DNA from: Leucobacter exalbidus
GTDB lineage: Bacteria > Actinomycetota > Actinomycetes > Actinomycetales > Microbacteriaceae
Direction of reading: 5' to 3'
NCBI RefSeq assembly: GCF_017834145.1
Contig: NZ_JAFIDA010000001.1
Span: 434,001 to 498,000 of the forward strand
Length of the DNA stretch: 64,000 nt
Of this stretch, positions 47,754-56,633 are shown piece by piece (position 1 is the stretch's first letter; each line of letters starts with the position of its first letter). Under the pieces are notes generated by a model that saw only the letters and a list, made by a program, of their open reading frames with translations, had not been told where the DNA came from and made no database searches. The translations under genes were made by a program, and so were the position numbers.

Positions 47754-48926
47754 TCAGTCCAGCGCTGGCGGCGGAGGGAAACCTGCGTCGAGACTCAGGC
47801 CATCGATGCGGTCGAGCCTGGCGTTGGCAGCAATCAGGTTGCGCAGATACTCGCGCAGGTACGGGAACTTAATATCGACGTACCCGTAGCCCGCCTCCTG
47901 AATCAATCCGGCAGCCAGCAGCCTGGCGCGATACATCGACGCGTACCCCGGCTCAACGTTGCCCATTCTGACGCGAATATCTTCAGAACGGCTCGGGCCA
48001 TCGTCACGTGCCATGGCCGCCAAATAGCTGCGATCCACACGCGATAGCCCAGATAGCGCCGGCTCGTGAATAAATGCGCCCATCGATCGCCGGGCCTTGC
48101 GATGCCCGGTCTCAGCGTCGATCAGTGAAATCTCGCGCGCATCAGGTGTGGCCCGCCAGGCAATATCGCCGATGGACTGCACGAGAAACGGGTATCCCTG
48201 CGCCGCTCGGGCCAGATACTCGAGCGTCGCGTCACTCGCCGCGCGACCGTGTTCAACGATGGGCTTTTGAAACGCTGAGATCGTTTGCTCATACGACAGC
48301 ATGCCAATCGTGACGTGCGCGCAGCGGCGCAGAAAGGTTGATGAACTGTCGGCAAGCAGGCCTTTCACTTCGCCCTGCACCCCGGCGCCCATGAACGCCA
48401 CCTCGGCGTCTTCGCGCACGAGGTGTTGGTACTCCCCCGCAAATACGCCAATTTCGGCGGCCGAGGCCGAAGACACCTCATCGAGCGTAAACAACAGGCC
48501 GCCGCGGCCCGCCTGCAGGTCAAGGATCTGCTTCACCATGCCGCGAAACGTGGGCGTTTCAGTGCGGCCATCAGGGTATTCCACCGAAATACTACCGAGA
48601 GACGCGAGCGAGACCCCGGTGATGCGAAAGGCTGGGCCCGGCCTGAGCCGCTGCAGAATTTGCGGCAGATGTACGCCCACGATGCGTTCGAAAAAGCCGC
48701 GCGAGGCGGTCTCAGACACGACCTGCCAGCCGGCCTCAGCGGCCAGATCCTCGCCGTGGTTCAACATCACCGTTTTGCCGACGCCGCGCAGCCCGGTCAT
48801 CAAGATGCCGCGCTCCTGGGGCCACTGCCCCACCTCGAGACCAGACTGCAGCTGAATCAGGGCGTCGGTGCGTCCCGCCAGAAATGGCGGTGATTTCCCA
48901 AACCCCGGGCGAAACGGACTGTCCAT
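47754..48926 (-). CDS. AAA/Orc1-type ATPase of unknown role
   Basis: A 390-residue ATP-binding protein. P-loop GLRGVGKTVML near residue 45, Walker B LLFTLDEVSSAS near residue 143, sensor-like FMGAGVQG near residue 178, then a helical part and a C-terminal winged-helix-like segment (RMGNVEPGYASMYRARLLAAGLI). This resembles the archaeal-ATPase/Orc1-Cdc6-like STAND ATPases in bacteria, whose substrates are unknown. ATG follows AAGGAGG. The upstream region carries four 9-bp iterons. No partner gene is adjacent. Confidence 0.8.
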   Translation of the reverse strand: MDSPFRPGFGKSPPFLAGRTDALIQLQSGLEVGQWPQERGILMTGLRGVGKTVMLNHGEDLAAEAGWQVVSETASRGFFERIVGVHLPQILQRLRPGPAFRITGVSLASLGSISVEYPDGRTETPTFRGMVKQILDLQAGRGGLLFTLDEVSSASAAEIGVFAGEYQHLVREDAEVAFMGAGVQGEVKGLLADSSSTFLRRCAHVTIGMLSYEQTISAFQKPIVEHGRAASDATLEYLARAAQGYPFLVQSIGDIAWRATPDAREISLIDAETGHRKARRSMGAFIHEPALSGLSRVDRSYLAAMARDDGPSRSEDIRVRMGNVEPGYASMYRARLLAAGLIQEAGYGYVDIKFPYLREYLRNLIAANARLDRIDGLSLDAGFPPPPALD

Positions 48927-48967
48927 GCTGGCCTCCTTGCAATGCCCCCAGCGTAACAGAAACTTGA

Positions 48968-49012
48968 TTTATATGTTTTATATCTCAGATTAGCTTTATA
49001 TCTTTTATATCT
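48968..49012 (-). repeat. Four 9-bp AT-rich iterons upstream of the ATPase gene
   Basis: Five exact 9-bp blocks on the plus strand: TTTATATGT, TTTATATCT, CAGATTAGC (spacer), TTTATATCT, TTTATATCT. They end 42 bp upstream of the ATPase start. Such AT-rich tandem repeats stand out strongly from the surrounding high-GC DNA and look like a cooperative binding site. Confidence 0.88.
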
Positions 49013-49089
49013 TGATCAGGATGTTAGGGCCTCGATGTGCCTGGCCGATTCCAGCCCACCACGCGCGGCCAAGACCCAGGCTGCGCCGG

Positions 49090-50331
49090 TTAAGACCGGG
49101 CTTCGTTATGGATCCCCGGGTTCGCCAGAAACGCCACCATCGTTCGCAGCGCACTCACGGGCTCATTGAGGTCAATGCCCGAAAGCACCCTGATGCGTTC
49201 TAGGCGCGTACGCAATGAATTCTCATGGATCCCCAGCTGCCGCGCCGCCTGCGACAGGTTGCCCCGGTGCTCGAGCGCGGTTAGTACCGTCGGCAGCAGC
49301 CCGCTGTGGTGTACGCGATCGTATTCGGCGAGCAGCGTGAGCAGCTCGGCAAGGGCCGCGCCATGCGGGCGCAGCGCATCACCCGCCCGAATCAACGCGA
49401 GCGCATCTGCGACATCCGCTCCCCCGGCAATACGCAGCCCGCGTGCATCAGCAAGCGCCGGCGCCCCCAACTTGAATTTCAACGCGCGCAGCGTCTCTCG
49501 CGCCACCGCCGCCGATTCATGCAGGCTAAACACCCCCGATACGACCGACCCCACACCGATGGGAAGATCCTCCGAGGTGTGCACGGCCCGGCCGAGGCGG
49601 GCGCGCAGCTCATCGGTCACGCGGGCCTGTGTCTCGACCGGATGCCCCGGGCGCAGCGCCTCGGCAGCAACCACCGAGTGCACGGGCAGCACCGAGAACA
49701 GCACACCGTCAGACAGCACGCTGCGCTCCTCGGGAAACCCGACTGACAACGACAGCCGTAGTGCTTCAAGATCCTTGGAAACGACCGCCGACGCAATCAC
49801 CACGTGGTCAAGGTCGGGCCGTAGCCCCAGCATCGCGGCGGGGACTGCCGCCTCGGTTGTGCCCTGCAACAGCGCGAGCAGGGCGCTTTCTCGTCGGTGA
49901 ACGGCCAGCGCCGCATCGCGCTCCAGTGTTTCTGCGGCTTGTTCAGCTGGGCCGGTCTGGTCATGCGCCGAGATGCGCGTGAGCGAGGTCAATGCCCGAA
50001 TCAACGCGTCCATCGTCACCCACGGTGATCGCCGCAGTACGACCGGTGTGACCGGTGCGCCCGTCATGCTCAGCCCGGCCGCAGTGTCTGGCTGCACAAC
50101 CAGGGCCGCCGCACCGCCGCATTCTGCTTGTATCTGCTGCAGTTTATGAGCGTCGTCGATGACGGTCATTACCAGCACGATGCGGTCGGTGTAATCCGTG
50201 GGTGTGCCCGGCTGATAAATTTCTAGCCCAGTCACGGGCCGCTGAAGCGCCGCCTCGTCTGGCGTCGGGCCCAGCGGAATAAGCAGCCCCTCGGCGGGAG
50301 CGAGCACAGCTTCCAGACGCAGCGTATCCAT
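49090..50331 (-). CDS. PucR-type transcriptional regulator
   Basis: A 413-residue regulator with a PurC-like N-terminal sensor domain, a GGDEF-like central part (residues ~170-310) and the C-terminal PucR HTH: LEHRGNLSQAARQLGIHENSLRTRLERI near residue 365. PucR proteins respond to nitrogen-rich metabolites, usually as activators. It is divergent from the PLP enzyme/transporter/deacylase genes, with a 206-bp spacer, so it probably controls them. Confidence 0.88.
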   Translation of the reverse strand: MDTLRLEAVLAPAEGLLIPLGPTPDEAALQRPVTGLEIYQPGTPTDYTDRIVLVMTVIDDAHKLQQIQAECGGAAALVVQPDTAAGLSMTGAPVTPVVLRRSPWVTMDALIRALTSLTRISAHDQTGPAEQAAETLERDAALAVHRRESALLALLQGTTEAAVPAAMLGLRPDLDHVVIASAVVSKDLEALRLSLSVGFPEERSVLSDGVLFSVLPVHSVVAAEALRPGHPVETQARVTDELRARLGRAVHTSEDLPIGVGSVVSGVFSLHESAAVARETLRALKFKLGAPALADARGLRIAGGADVADALALIRAGDALRPHGAALAELLTLLAEYDRVHHSGLLPTVLTALEHRGNLSQAARQLGIHENSLRTRLERIRVLSGIDLNEPVSALRTMVAFLANPGIHNEARS

Positions 50332-50537
50332 CTGAGCAGCGTAACTCTTTGGCCAGCAGGCTGCACGAACATCGTGAACTTGTGCGCGTTCTGGCTTGTT
50401 TGAACACAGAACCCTGTGTGGTGTGCGCGCTGAGACCAGGGCCAGCGCTGCTTCACCTCAGTAATGCACAGTTGCCACCCTGATATTCATCAGAAACGGA
50501 GGGGCCGGTGAGCGCGCGGCCGACGTAGCCTGACATT

Positions 50538-51911
50538 GTGCTCACCACATCATCGCTTGCTCCGCAAGACATCGATCTCTCGTCACCACTCCTTTCACTG
50601 CACCCCATCACCAGCCGGCGCCAGAGCGTCTTGCCCGAAGTGGCCCGTCGCGGGCTGCTCACCGATGCCGAACCGTTGTGTGCGGTGATCGATCTCGATA
50701 CGCTCGACGAACTCGTTGCGCAGTTACAGCGCGCATATCCCGCTCATGTGGTCGCGTTGCACACGGTGGCAGCCAAGTCTCTCGCGCTGCGCCCCGTGCT
50801 CAAGCACCTGGCCGAGCTCGGGCTGGGCTGCGAGGTGGCGAGCCCCGGGGAACTGCAGATCGCGTTCGCCGCGGGCTTCCCCGCGCACCGCATCATCTAT
50901 GACTCCCCCGCCAAAACCGTCTCAGACATTGCTGAGGCGATCTCACACGGTGTTCACTTCAACGTAGACAACTTTGAAGAGCTCGCCCGCGTCGACCGTG
51001 CGGTGACGGCCTGGCACGGGCCGCTTCCCCGCATCGGTTTTCGCATTAATCCGCAAAGCGGGGCCGGCAGCATCGAAGCGATGAGCACGGGCACCCCCAC
51101 ATCGAAGTTTGGAATCGGGCTCGCCGATTTTGAGCAGCGCATCATCGACGCCTATGTGGCGCGCCCCTGGATGACACAGGTGCACGTGCACTCGGGCTCA
51201 CAGGGCGTCTCGCTGCAGCACACCGCGGGCGATATCGCGGCGGTCGTGCGGCTCGCCGAAAAGGTCGAAGCGGCGGCCAGCGAACAACGCATCAGCACGA
51301 TCGATGTGGGCGGTGGGCTCAGCGTCAACTTCCAGTCAGACGAGATCACGCCCACCTTCGACGACCACGCGCGTGCCCTCCATGAATATGCGCCCGCACT
51401 GTTCTCGGGAAAGTACCGCATTGCGACTGAGTTTGGCCGTGCACTCACCGCGAAGGCCGGAATGCTGATTGGGCGGGTGGAGTACGTCAAACAGGCCGGC
51501 CCCCGCACGATCGCGGTCACCCCCATCGGGGTGCAGGTCGCCACGCGTACGGTGTTCATGCCCGATGCCTGGCCGCTCAGGGTCGAAGTGTATTCGCCTG
51601 AGGGCGTGCCCCGATCCGGAGCTCACCACGCCTACGATATTGCCGGGCCCGCCTGTTTCGCAGGCGACCTGATCGCCACGAATCGGCAGCTCCCTAAGAT
51701 TCATGCGGGCGATCTCATCGCGGTGCCCGACACGGGCGGGTATTACGCAACCAATCACTTCAGCTATAACTCACTGCCCAGGCCAGCGGTTTACACCACT
51801 CGCGCCGGCACTGGTACCGGCACCCGCTCGTTCCAGATTGCGCGCCGGGCCCAGCTCATCAGCGAAGTGGTTGCCGAGGCGGGAGAAGCCCGCCTCATCG
51901 ATCTGCCCTAA
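50538..51911 (+). CDS. Fold-III PLP-dependent enzyme of the Orn/DAP/Arg decarboxylase family
   Basis: A 457-residue alanine-racemase-fold enzyme. The PLP lysine is Lys80 in HTVAAKSLALRP, followed by CEVASPGEL, VHVHSGSQG and the phosphate-binding DVGGGLSVNF. The C-terminal half has GPACFAGD with the conserved Cys373 and DTGGYYATNHFSYN. It is a divergent relative of diaminopimelate decarboxylase, not DapDC itself. Neighbours suggest action on a D-amino acid, as in D-lysine/D-ornithine decarboxylases of this fold; that is inference. GTG start without Shine-Dalgarno; TAGCCT sits 6 bp upstream, so possibly leaderless. Confidence 0.8.
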   Translation: MLTTSSLAPQDIDLSSPLLSLHPITSRRQSVLPEVARRGLLTDAEPLCAVIDLDTLDELVAQLQRAYPAHVVALHTVAAKSLALRPVLKHLAELGLGCEVASPGELQIAFAAGFPAHRIIYDSPAKTVSDIAEAISHGVHFNVDNFEELARVDRAVTAWHGPLPRIGFRINPQSGAGSIEAMSTGTPTSKFGIGLADFEQRIIDAYVARPWMTQVHVHSGSQGVSLQHTAGDIAAVVRLAEKVEAAASEQRISTIDVGGGLSVNFQSDEITPTFDDHARALHEYAPALFSGKYRIATEFGRALTAKAGMLIGRVEYVKQAGPRTIAVTPIGVQVATRTVFMPDAWPLRVEVYSPEGVPRSGAHHAYDIAGPACFAGDLIATNRQLPKIHAGDLIAVPDTGGYYATNHFSYNSLPRPAVYTTRAGTGTGTRSFQIARRAQLISEVVAEAGEARLIDLP

Positions 51912-51942
51912 CCCCATCACTCCCCCACTGGAAGGCCGGTCA

Positions 51943-53397
51943 ATGCAGACCACCACCAAGCCCATCATTGCGCGGGGCGCGCCCCTGCCCTGGCACCGCC
52001 CCATGAACCTGTTTCGCATCGTGATCGCCATCGCCGGCATCGTGCTGGCGATCGTGGTGTCGCCCGCAGTGCGTGCCGCCGCGGGCGCCGGTGGCAGTGA
52101 CCCGGCAGCGCTGTGGGGCCTGATGCCGATTGCGCTGTATGCCGTGCTCGCCATTTCTGGCATGAGTATTTTGGTGTCGACGCTGGTGGCGTTGGCCGCC
52201 GCGTTGCTGCTGAATTTGCCGACGCTGTCGCAGGCTGGCGACATGCTGGTCGGTTCGCTCACGAACCAGGTGACGATCATCGGGTTCATCATCGCGTTGG
52301 GCGCGGGAGTGGGCGGGGTGCTGCGCGAGACCGGAGTGGCCCAGGTGATTGTGGGCGGGGTACTGCGCCTCGTGGGGCACCGCGGCCCGCGCACCGTCGC
52401 GCTCGGCATTATGCTCGCGTGCCTCGTGCTCGTCGCGTCGCTCGGCACCCTCGCCGGGGCACTCGCGATCGCAGCGCCGCTGTTGATCCCGGTCGCCGCT
52501 CGCTTGGGCTACACCCGCATCGCCACCGCCACACTGATGTTCGTTGGTGGCTGTGCGGGGCTCGCGCTCGCCCCCTTCGCGGGCAGCAACGTCGCGATTA
52601 TGCAGGCCGCAAACGTGGGGTACGGGCAGTATGTGCTGTACGGGGCCGGCCCGCTGGCGGCCCTCACGCTCGCCGTTGGCCTGGTGTGGGTGCCCATCGT
52701 GCAGAAACGCAGCGCCCGCGCGGGCAACTTTTATTCCGCCGAAGAAGCTGCCGACACGAGCGCTCCCATCACAAGCTCCTCGCGCCGCGCCACGGTCGTC
52801 TTCGCCGGCCTGCTGGTGGTGCTGGTCGCCGTCGCGATTGTCACTGGCGTCGGGTTGATCTTTCCGCTCATGGCGCTGCCACTGCTGGCGATCGCCACGG
52901 GCATCGGCGCGAAGCTCCCCCTCAAACGCTGGTTCGCCGCGATGGGGCGCGGCATGTGGAGCATGGCCGGGGTGTTCGCCATGTTCTGGCTGCTCGCGGT
53001 GCTGTTTCTGATCATCGACCGGCTGCAGCCCTTCGATACCGTGCTCACGCTGCTCGGCCCACAGCTGCAGTCGAGTTCACCGTTTCTGTTCACACTCATC
53101 GTGGCCCTCATCGGCTGGGTGGGCGTGCCCGGTGCCACCGCGGCCCAGGTGGTGTTGATTGACAAGGTGTTTGGTCCGCTCGCGGGCGAAATGGGCGTGA
53201 GCGCCGGATCCTGGGTAATCGTGCTGCTGTTTGCTTCAAAAGCTGACACGTACGGCCCGTTTCCGAACCCCAACATGGTCAGCACGATGGGGCTGGCCCG
53301 CTCAAAGAACTTACGAATGATGTTGCTGACGGGGTGGATGCTGCTGGTGCCCGCGACCCTGATGTACGCCCTCATGCTGTTTCTCGAAACGAGGTAG
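51943..53397 (+). CDS. Ion-transporter superfamily permease (NhaC/GntP-like)
   Basis: A 484-residue membrane protein with about 12 helices. Repeats typical of the IT superfamily are visible: NQVTIIGFIIALGAGVGG, a Gly/Ala-rich loop SLGTLAGALAIAAPLLIPV, and later GVPGATAAQVVLID. Annotated variously as Na+/H+ antiporter family or transporter; the cargo in this context is probably an organic acid or amino acid. ATG at 51943 follows GGAAGG at 7 bases; 31 bp after the PLP enzyme and 2 bp before the deacylase. Confidence 0.8.
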   Translation: MQTTTKPIIARGAPLPWHRPMNLFRIVIAIAGIVLAIVVSPAVRAAAGAGGSDPAALWGLMPIALYAVLAISGMSILVSTLVALAAALLLNLPTLSQAGDMLVGSLTNQVTIIGFIIALGAGVGGVLRETGVAQVIVGGVLRLVGHRGPRTVALGIMLACLVLVASLGTLAGALAIAAPLLIPVAARLGYTRIATATLMFVGGCAGLALAPFAGSNVAIMQAANVGYGQYVLYGAGPLAALTLAVGLVWVPIVQKRSARAGNFYSAEEAADTSAPITSSSRRATVVFAGLLVVLVAVAIVTGVGLIFPLMALPLLAIATGIGAKLPLKRWFAAMGRGMWSMAGVFAMFWLLAVLFLIIDRLQPFDTVLTLLGPQLQSSSPFLFTLIVALIGWVGVPGATAAQVVLIDKVFGPLAGEMGVSAGSWVIVLLFASKADTYGPFPNPNMVSTMGLARSKNLRMMLLTGWMLLVPATLMYALMLFLETR

Positions 53398-53399
53398 CC

Positions 53400-54980
53400 A
53401 TGTTTGATTCACTCATTACAAACGCGCTGATTGTCGATGGCTCAGGCGCCGCCCCCTTCTTGGGGAGCGTGGGCGTGCGCGACGGCCGGATCGCGGCGGT
53501 CGGCGCCGAGCGCGAGCTCGCGTTCGCAGCGGCGAAGTCGACCACTGATGCGGGCGGCGATGTGGTTGCGCCCGGCTTTATTGATTTGCACTCGCACGCC
53601 GATTTTTCGGTGCAGGGTTCGCCCGCCGCCGAAACCCAGCTAATGCAGGGCATTACCACGGTCGTCACGGGTAACTGTGGCGCGTCAGCGTTTCCCACCC
53701 GCAACCTCGACATGCTGCGACAGGCGAGCGCCCAGTTTGATTCGGTGTTCGACGGCGAGTGGAGTGACGCGGCGGGGTTTGCGCGGGTCACCAATTCGCA
53801 CCGCCCCGGCGTCAACCTCGTCACGCAGATCGGTCACACCTCGCTGCGTGCCCATGTATTAGGCATGGCGAACCGCCCGGCCTCACCCGAAGAGGTGGCG
53901 CAGATGCAGGCAGAGATTCGGCTGGCGGCTGCGCAGGGCGCGCGCGGTTTCACCACGGGTCTCGTCTATGCCCCCGGGTCATACGCTGACGCTGGCGAGA
54001 TCGAAGCCCTCGTGCGTACCGCGGCTGAGGCCGGCCTGCTGTATTCCTCGCACTTGCGCAACGAATCTGGGCAGCTGATTGCGGCGGTCACCGAGGCCAT
54101 CGATGCCGCTGAGGCCACCGGTGCCAGGCTCGAAATCTCACACCTCAAAGCCATGGGCCCCGCCCAGTATGGGCTCACCGCGCAGGCACTCGAGCTGATC
54201 GACGCCGCGCAAAGCCGCGGAGTGGATGTCGCCGCTGACGTCTACCCGTATACGGCGTCGAGCACGACCCTGACGTCGAGACTGCCGGCCTTCGCGCTCG
54301 ATGGCGGGCCGGCGGCCCTGTTGGCGCGGCTCGCAGACCCGACCGAACGCGGCAGGGTCGCGGCCGGCCTTGCCGCCAGGTTTGGGTACGACGTCGACCC
54401 CGCGGGGGTGCGCATCGCCGACCTGGGGCCGGTGACCGGGTCAGACTATCGCTGGGCCGTGGGCCAGTCGCTGACCGAGATCGGTGAGCAGCTCGGGTGC
54501 AGCCCCGAAGAAGCCGCGCTTCGCGTGCTTGCGGGGCACGGTGCCGCCGTCGCAATCGTGAACCATGCCATGGCCGAGGCCGACGTCGCCGCGGTACTGC
54601 AGCATCGACTCGTGTCGGTCGCAAGTGACGGGTGGACGCTGTCAGCCGCCGGCAGCGGAACACCGCACCCGCGCTCGTTCGGCACGTTTGCCCGGGTGCT
54701 CGGAACATATGTGCGCGAACTCGGGCTGCTGAGCCTCGAGGAAGCGGTCAGAAAGATGACGTCGCTTCCTGCCTCACGCATCGGGCTGACCGATCGCGGC
54801 GTGATCGCCCCGAATAGTGTTGCCGATCTGGTGCGGTTTGATCCGGTGCTGATCACGGATCATGCCACCTATACCGACCCGTGGCAGCTCGCCACAGGGG
54901 TCAGCCAGGTGTGGGTGGCCGGGCAGCCCGCGGTGACGGGCGGCGCGGTTACTGGGGAGCGCTACGGCGCGGTGCTGTAG
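53400..54980 (+). CDS. N-acyl-D-amino-acid deacylase
   Basis: A 526-residue amidohydrolase of the D-aminoacylase group (N-acyl-D-amino acid to D-amino acid + carboxylate). Zinc ligands His64/His66 in DLHSHAD, metal-bridging Cys92 in TGNCGA, His in EISHLKAMG, and the later catalytic Asp in VASDGWTLS. The HPRSFGTF motif near residue 425 is characteristic. No signal peptide. ATG follows GAGGT, and starts 2 bp after the transporter stop. Confidence 0.93.
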   Translation: MFDSLITNALIVDGSGAAPFLGSVGVRDGRIAAVGAERELAFAAAKSTTDAGGDVVAPGFIDLHSHADFSVQGSPAAETQLMQGITTVVTGNCGASAFPTRNLDMLRQASAQFDSVFDGEWSDAAGFARVTNSHRPGVNLVTQIGHTSLRAHVLGMANRPASPEEVAQMQAEIRLAAAQGARGFTTGLVYAPGSYADAGEIEALVRTAAEAGLLYSSHLRNESGQLIAAVTEAIDAAEATGARLEISHLKAMGPAQYGLTAQALELIDAAQSRGVDVAADVYPYTASSTTLTSRLPAFALDGGPAALLARLADPTERGRVAAGLAARFGYDVDPAGVRIADLGPVTGSDYRWAVGQSLTEIGEQLGCSPEEAALRVLAGHGAAVAIVNHAMAEADVAAVLQHRLVSVASDGWTLSAAGSGTPHPRSFGTFARVLGTYVRELGLLSLEEAVRKMTSLPASRIGLTDRGVIAPNSVADLVRFDPVLITDHATYTDPWQLATGVSQVWVAGQPAVTGGAVTGERYGAVL

Positions 54981-55000
54981 CTGCCGGGCTCGCGAGCTTG

Positions 55001-55792
55001 TTAGCGGCCCGAGCTGAGCAACAGCAGCGATCGGCTGGCGAGCGCGCTAATGCCGATGCCGCCGAACTGGCCAGCGCTCAGCATGAGATCGGGGCTCTCC
55101 CCCATCCACGCGCCCAGCGCGAGTGCCACGCCGCCGGCGACCAGCACCCAGCCGCACATCGCGAGGCCCACCGAGACGGTGCGGCCCATGATGGGGGCGC
55201 CGCCGCGTGCAGTGGCGGGGCGCAGCAAACACGCGAGCGAGAAGGCCAGCGCACCCAGAGCGACTCCCCCGAGCACATCGCTCGGGCGGTGCCAACCGTA
55301 GGCGAGCAGCTGCCAGCCCGCGGCGCCCAGCAGCACCGCGCATCCCAGGGTCACGAGGGCGCGGCCCCGTGAGGGTACCGCCCAGATGAGGCCCGCGGTC
55401 AAGACGGTAAACACCGTCATGTGGCCGCTCGGAAAGGTGTTGGGCAGGTCAAGCGCGAACAGTTCGGGCCTGGTGAGTAGCTGCTGCTTCAGCAGTTGCG
55501 AGGCCACGATCGCGAGGGCCGGCACGATCGTGACGACCGCCGCACGCCGAATGCCGTGCACCGCGAGGGCAACCACGCCGATGATCAGCAGCGCAACCGC
55601 GACGCTCGGAATCGATACGAGGTTGAGCGGTGGCGGCGGTGACGTGGTGAATTCTGCCGCGTCGAGCACGCTGTCTTCGGCGCGCTGGCCGAACTCGTTG
55701 CGCACCCCCAACATGTAGGAGCCCACGCCCACGGCGGCCCAAAAGATGGAGAACCACAGGGCGCCCCGGCGGCCCACCCGCGACGCGCTCAC
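55001..55792 (-). CDS. PAP2 family membrane phosphatase
   Basis: A 263-residue membrane protein of the PAP2 superfamily. Catalytic signature: KQQLLTRPELFALD, PSGHMTVF and GWHRPSDVLGG with the final His and Asp; six predicted helices. Acts on a lipid phosphate or pyrophosphate, substrate unknown. The GTG at 55792 overlaps the stop of the RNA methylase gene by four bases (GTGA), so the two are coupled. Confidence 0.88.
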   Translation of the reverse strand: MSASRVGRRGALWFSIFWAAVGVGSYMLGVRNEFGQRAEDSVLDAAEFTTSPPPPLNLVSIPSVAVALLIIGVVALAVHGIRRAAVVTIVPALAIVASQLLKQQLLTRPELFALDLPNTFPSGHMTVFTVLTAGLIWAVPSRGRALVTLGCAVLLGAAGWQLLAYGWHRPSDVLGGVALGALAFSLACLLRPATARGGAPIMGRTVSVGLAMCGWVLVAGGVALALGAWMGESPDLMLSAGQFGGIGISALASRSLLLLSSGR

Positions 55793-56628
55793 CGCTTGGA
55801 TCCGCTCTGCTTGCTGCGTGCGTCGCCTGTGCGCACCGCCCACAGTGCAAGTGAAGCCGCGGTCGCCACGTTCAGCGAGTCGACCCCATGTTCCATCGGA
55901 ATCACGACCGACTGGGTCGCCGCCGCGAGGGCGCGCTCGCTCAAGCCGTGACCCTCAGATCCAAACATCAGGGCGAGGCGCTCAGGCACATGGTCGACGT
56001 AGCTCGCGAGGTCTTCGGCGTCGTCGCGCAGCGCGAACGCCGTGAGCTCGTACCCGGTTTCCTTAAACATCGGGCCCGCCTGCGTCCAGCCGGGAAGCCT
56101 GGCCCAAGGCACCTGCAGCACGGCGCCCATGCTCACGCGCACGGCGCGACGGTAGAGCGGGTCGGCGCAGGTGGGGCTCAGCAGCACGGCATCGGCGCCC
56201 AGCGCCGCGACGGCACGGAACACCGCGCCCACGTTCATGTGGTCTGCCAAGCCCTCGAGCACTACGACGCGGCGCGAGTTCTGCAGCAGTTCGAGCGGGT
56301 CGACGGGTGCGGGGCGGTGCATCGACGCGAGTGCGCCGCGATGCATGTTGAACCCGGTGAGCTGCTCCAGCTGCTCAGAGGTGCCGACGTAGACGGGCAC
56401 CTCGGGGTATTCGGCGAGCAGCGGCTCCAACTGCTCAAGCCAAATCTCGAGCAGCAGCACTGAGCGCGGGCGATGCCCGGCCCGCAGCGCGCGCTCGATC
56501 ACCTTGGGTGACTCGGCCAGGTAGAGCCCCTCTGCTGGCTCCAAAATGCGGCGCAGATTAACGTCGGTGAGCTGCGTGTAGTCGCGCAGCTCAGGGATCG
56601 AAAGATCGGTGATGTGAATAATGTTCAT
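55789..56628 (-). CDS. TrmH/SpoU-family RNA 2'-O-methyltransferase
   Basis: A 279-residue SPOUT methylase. Family motifs: VLEGLADHMNVGAVFRAV near residue 123, ALMFGSEGHGLSE near residue 216 and IPMEHGVDSLNVATAASL near residue 242, which build the trefoil-knot SAM site. A small N-terminal substrate-binding domain precedes them. Target (rRNA or tRNA) unknown. Confidence 0.92.
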   Translation of the reverse strand: MNIIHITDLSIPELRDYTQLTDVNLRRILEPAEGLYLAESPKVIERALRAGHRPRSVLLLEIWLEQLEPLLAEYPEVPVYVGTSEQLEQLTGFNMHRGALASMHRPAPVDPLELLQNSRRVVVLEGLADHMNVGAVFRAVAALGADAVLLSPTCADPLYRRAVRVSMGAVLQVPWARLPGWTQAGPMFKETGYELTAFALRDDAEDLASYVDHVPERLALMFGSEGHGLSERALAAATQSVVIPMEHGVDSLNVATAASLALWAVRTGDARSKQSGSKR

Positions 56629-56633
56629 GCGGT

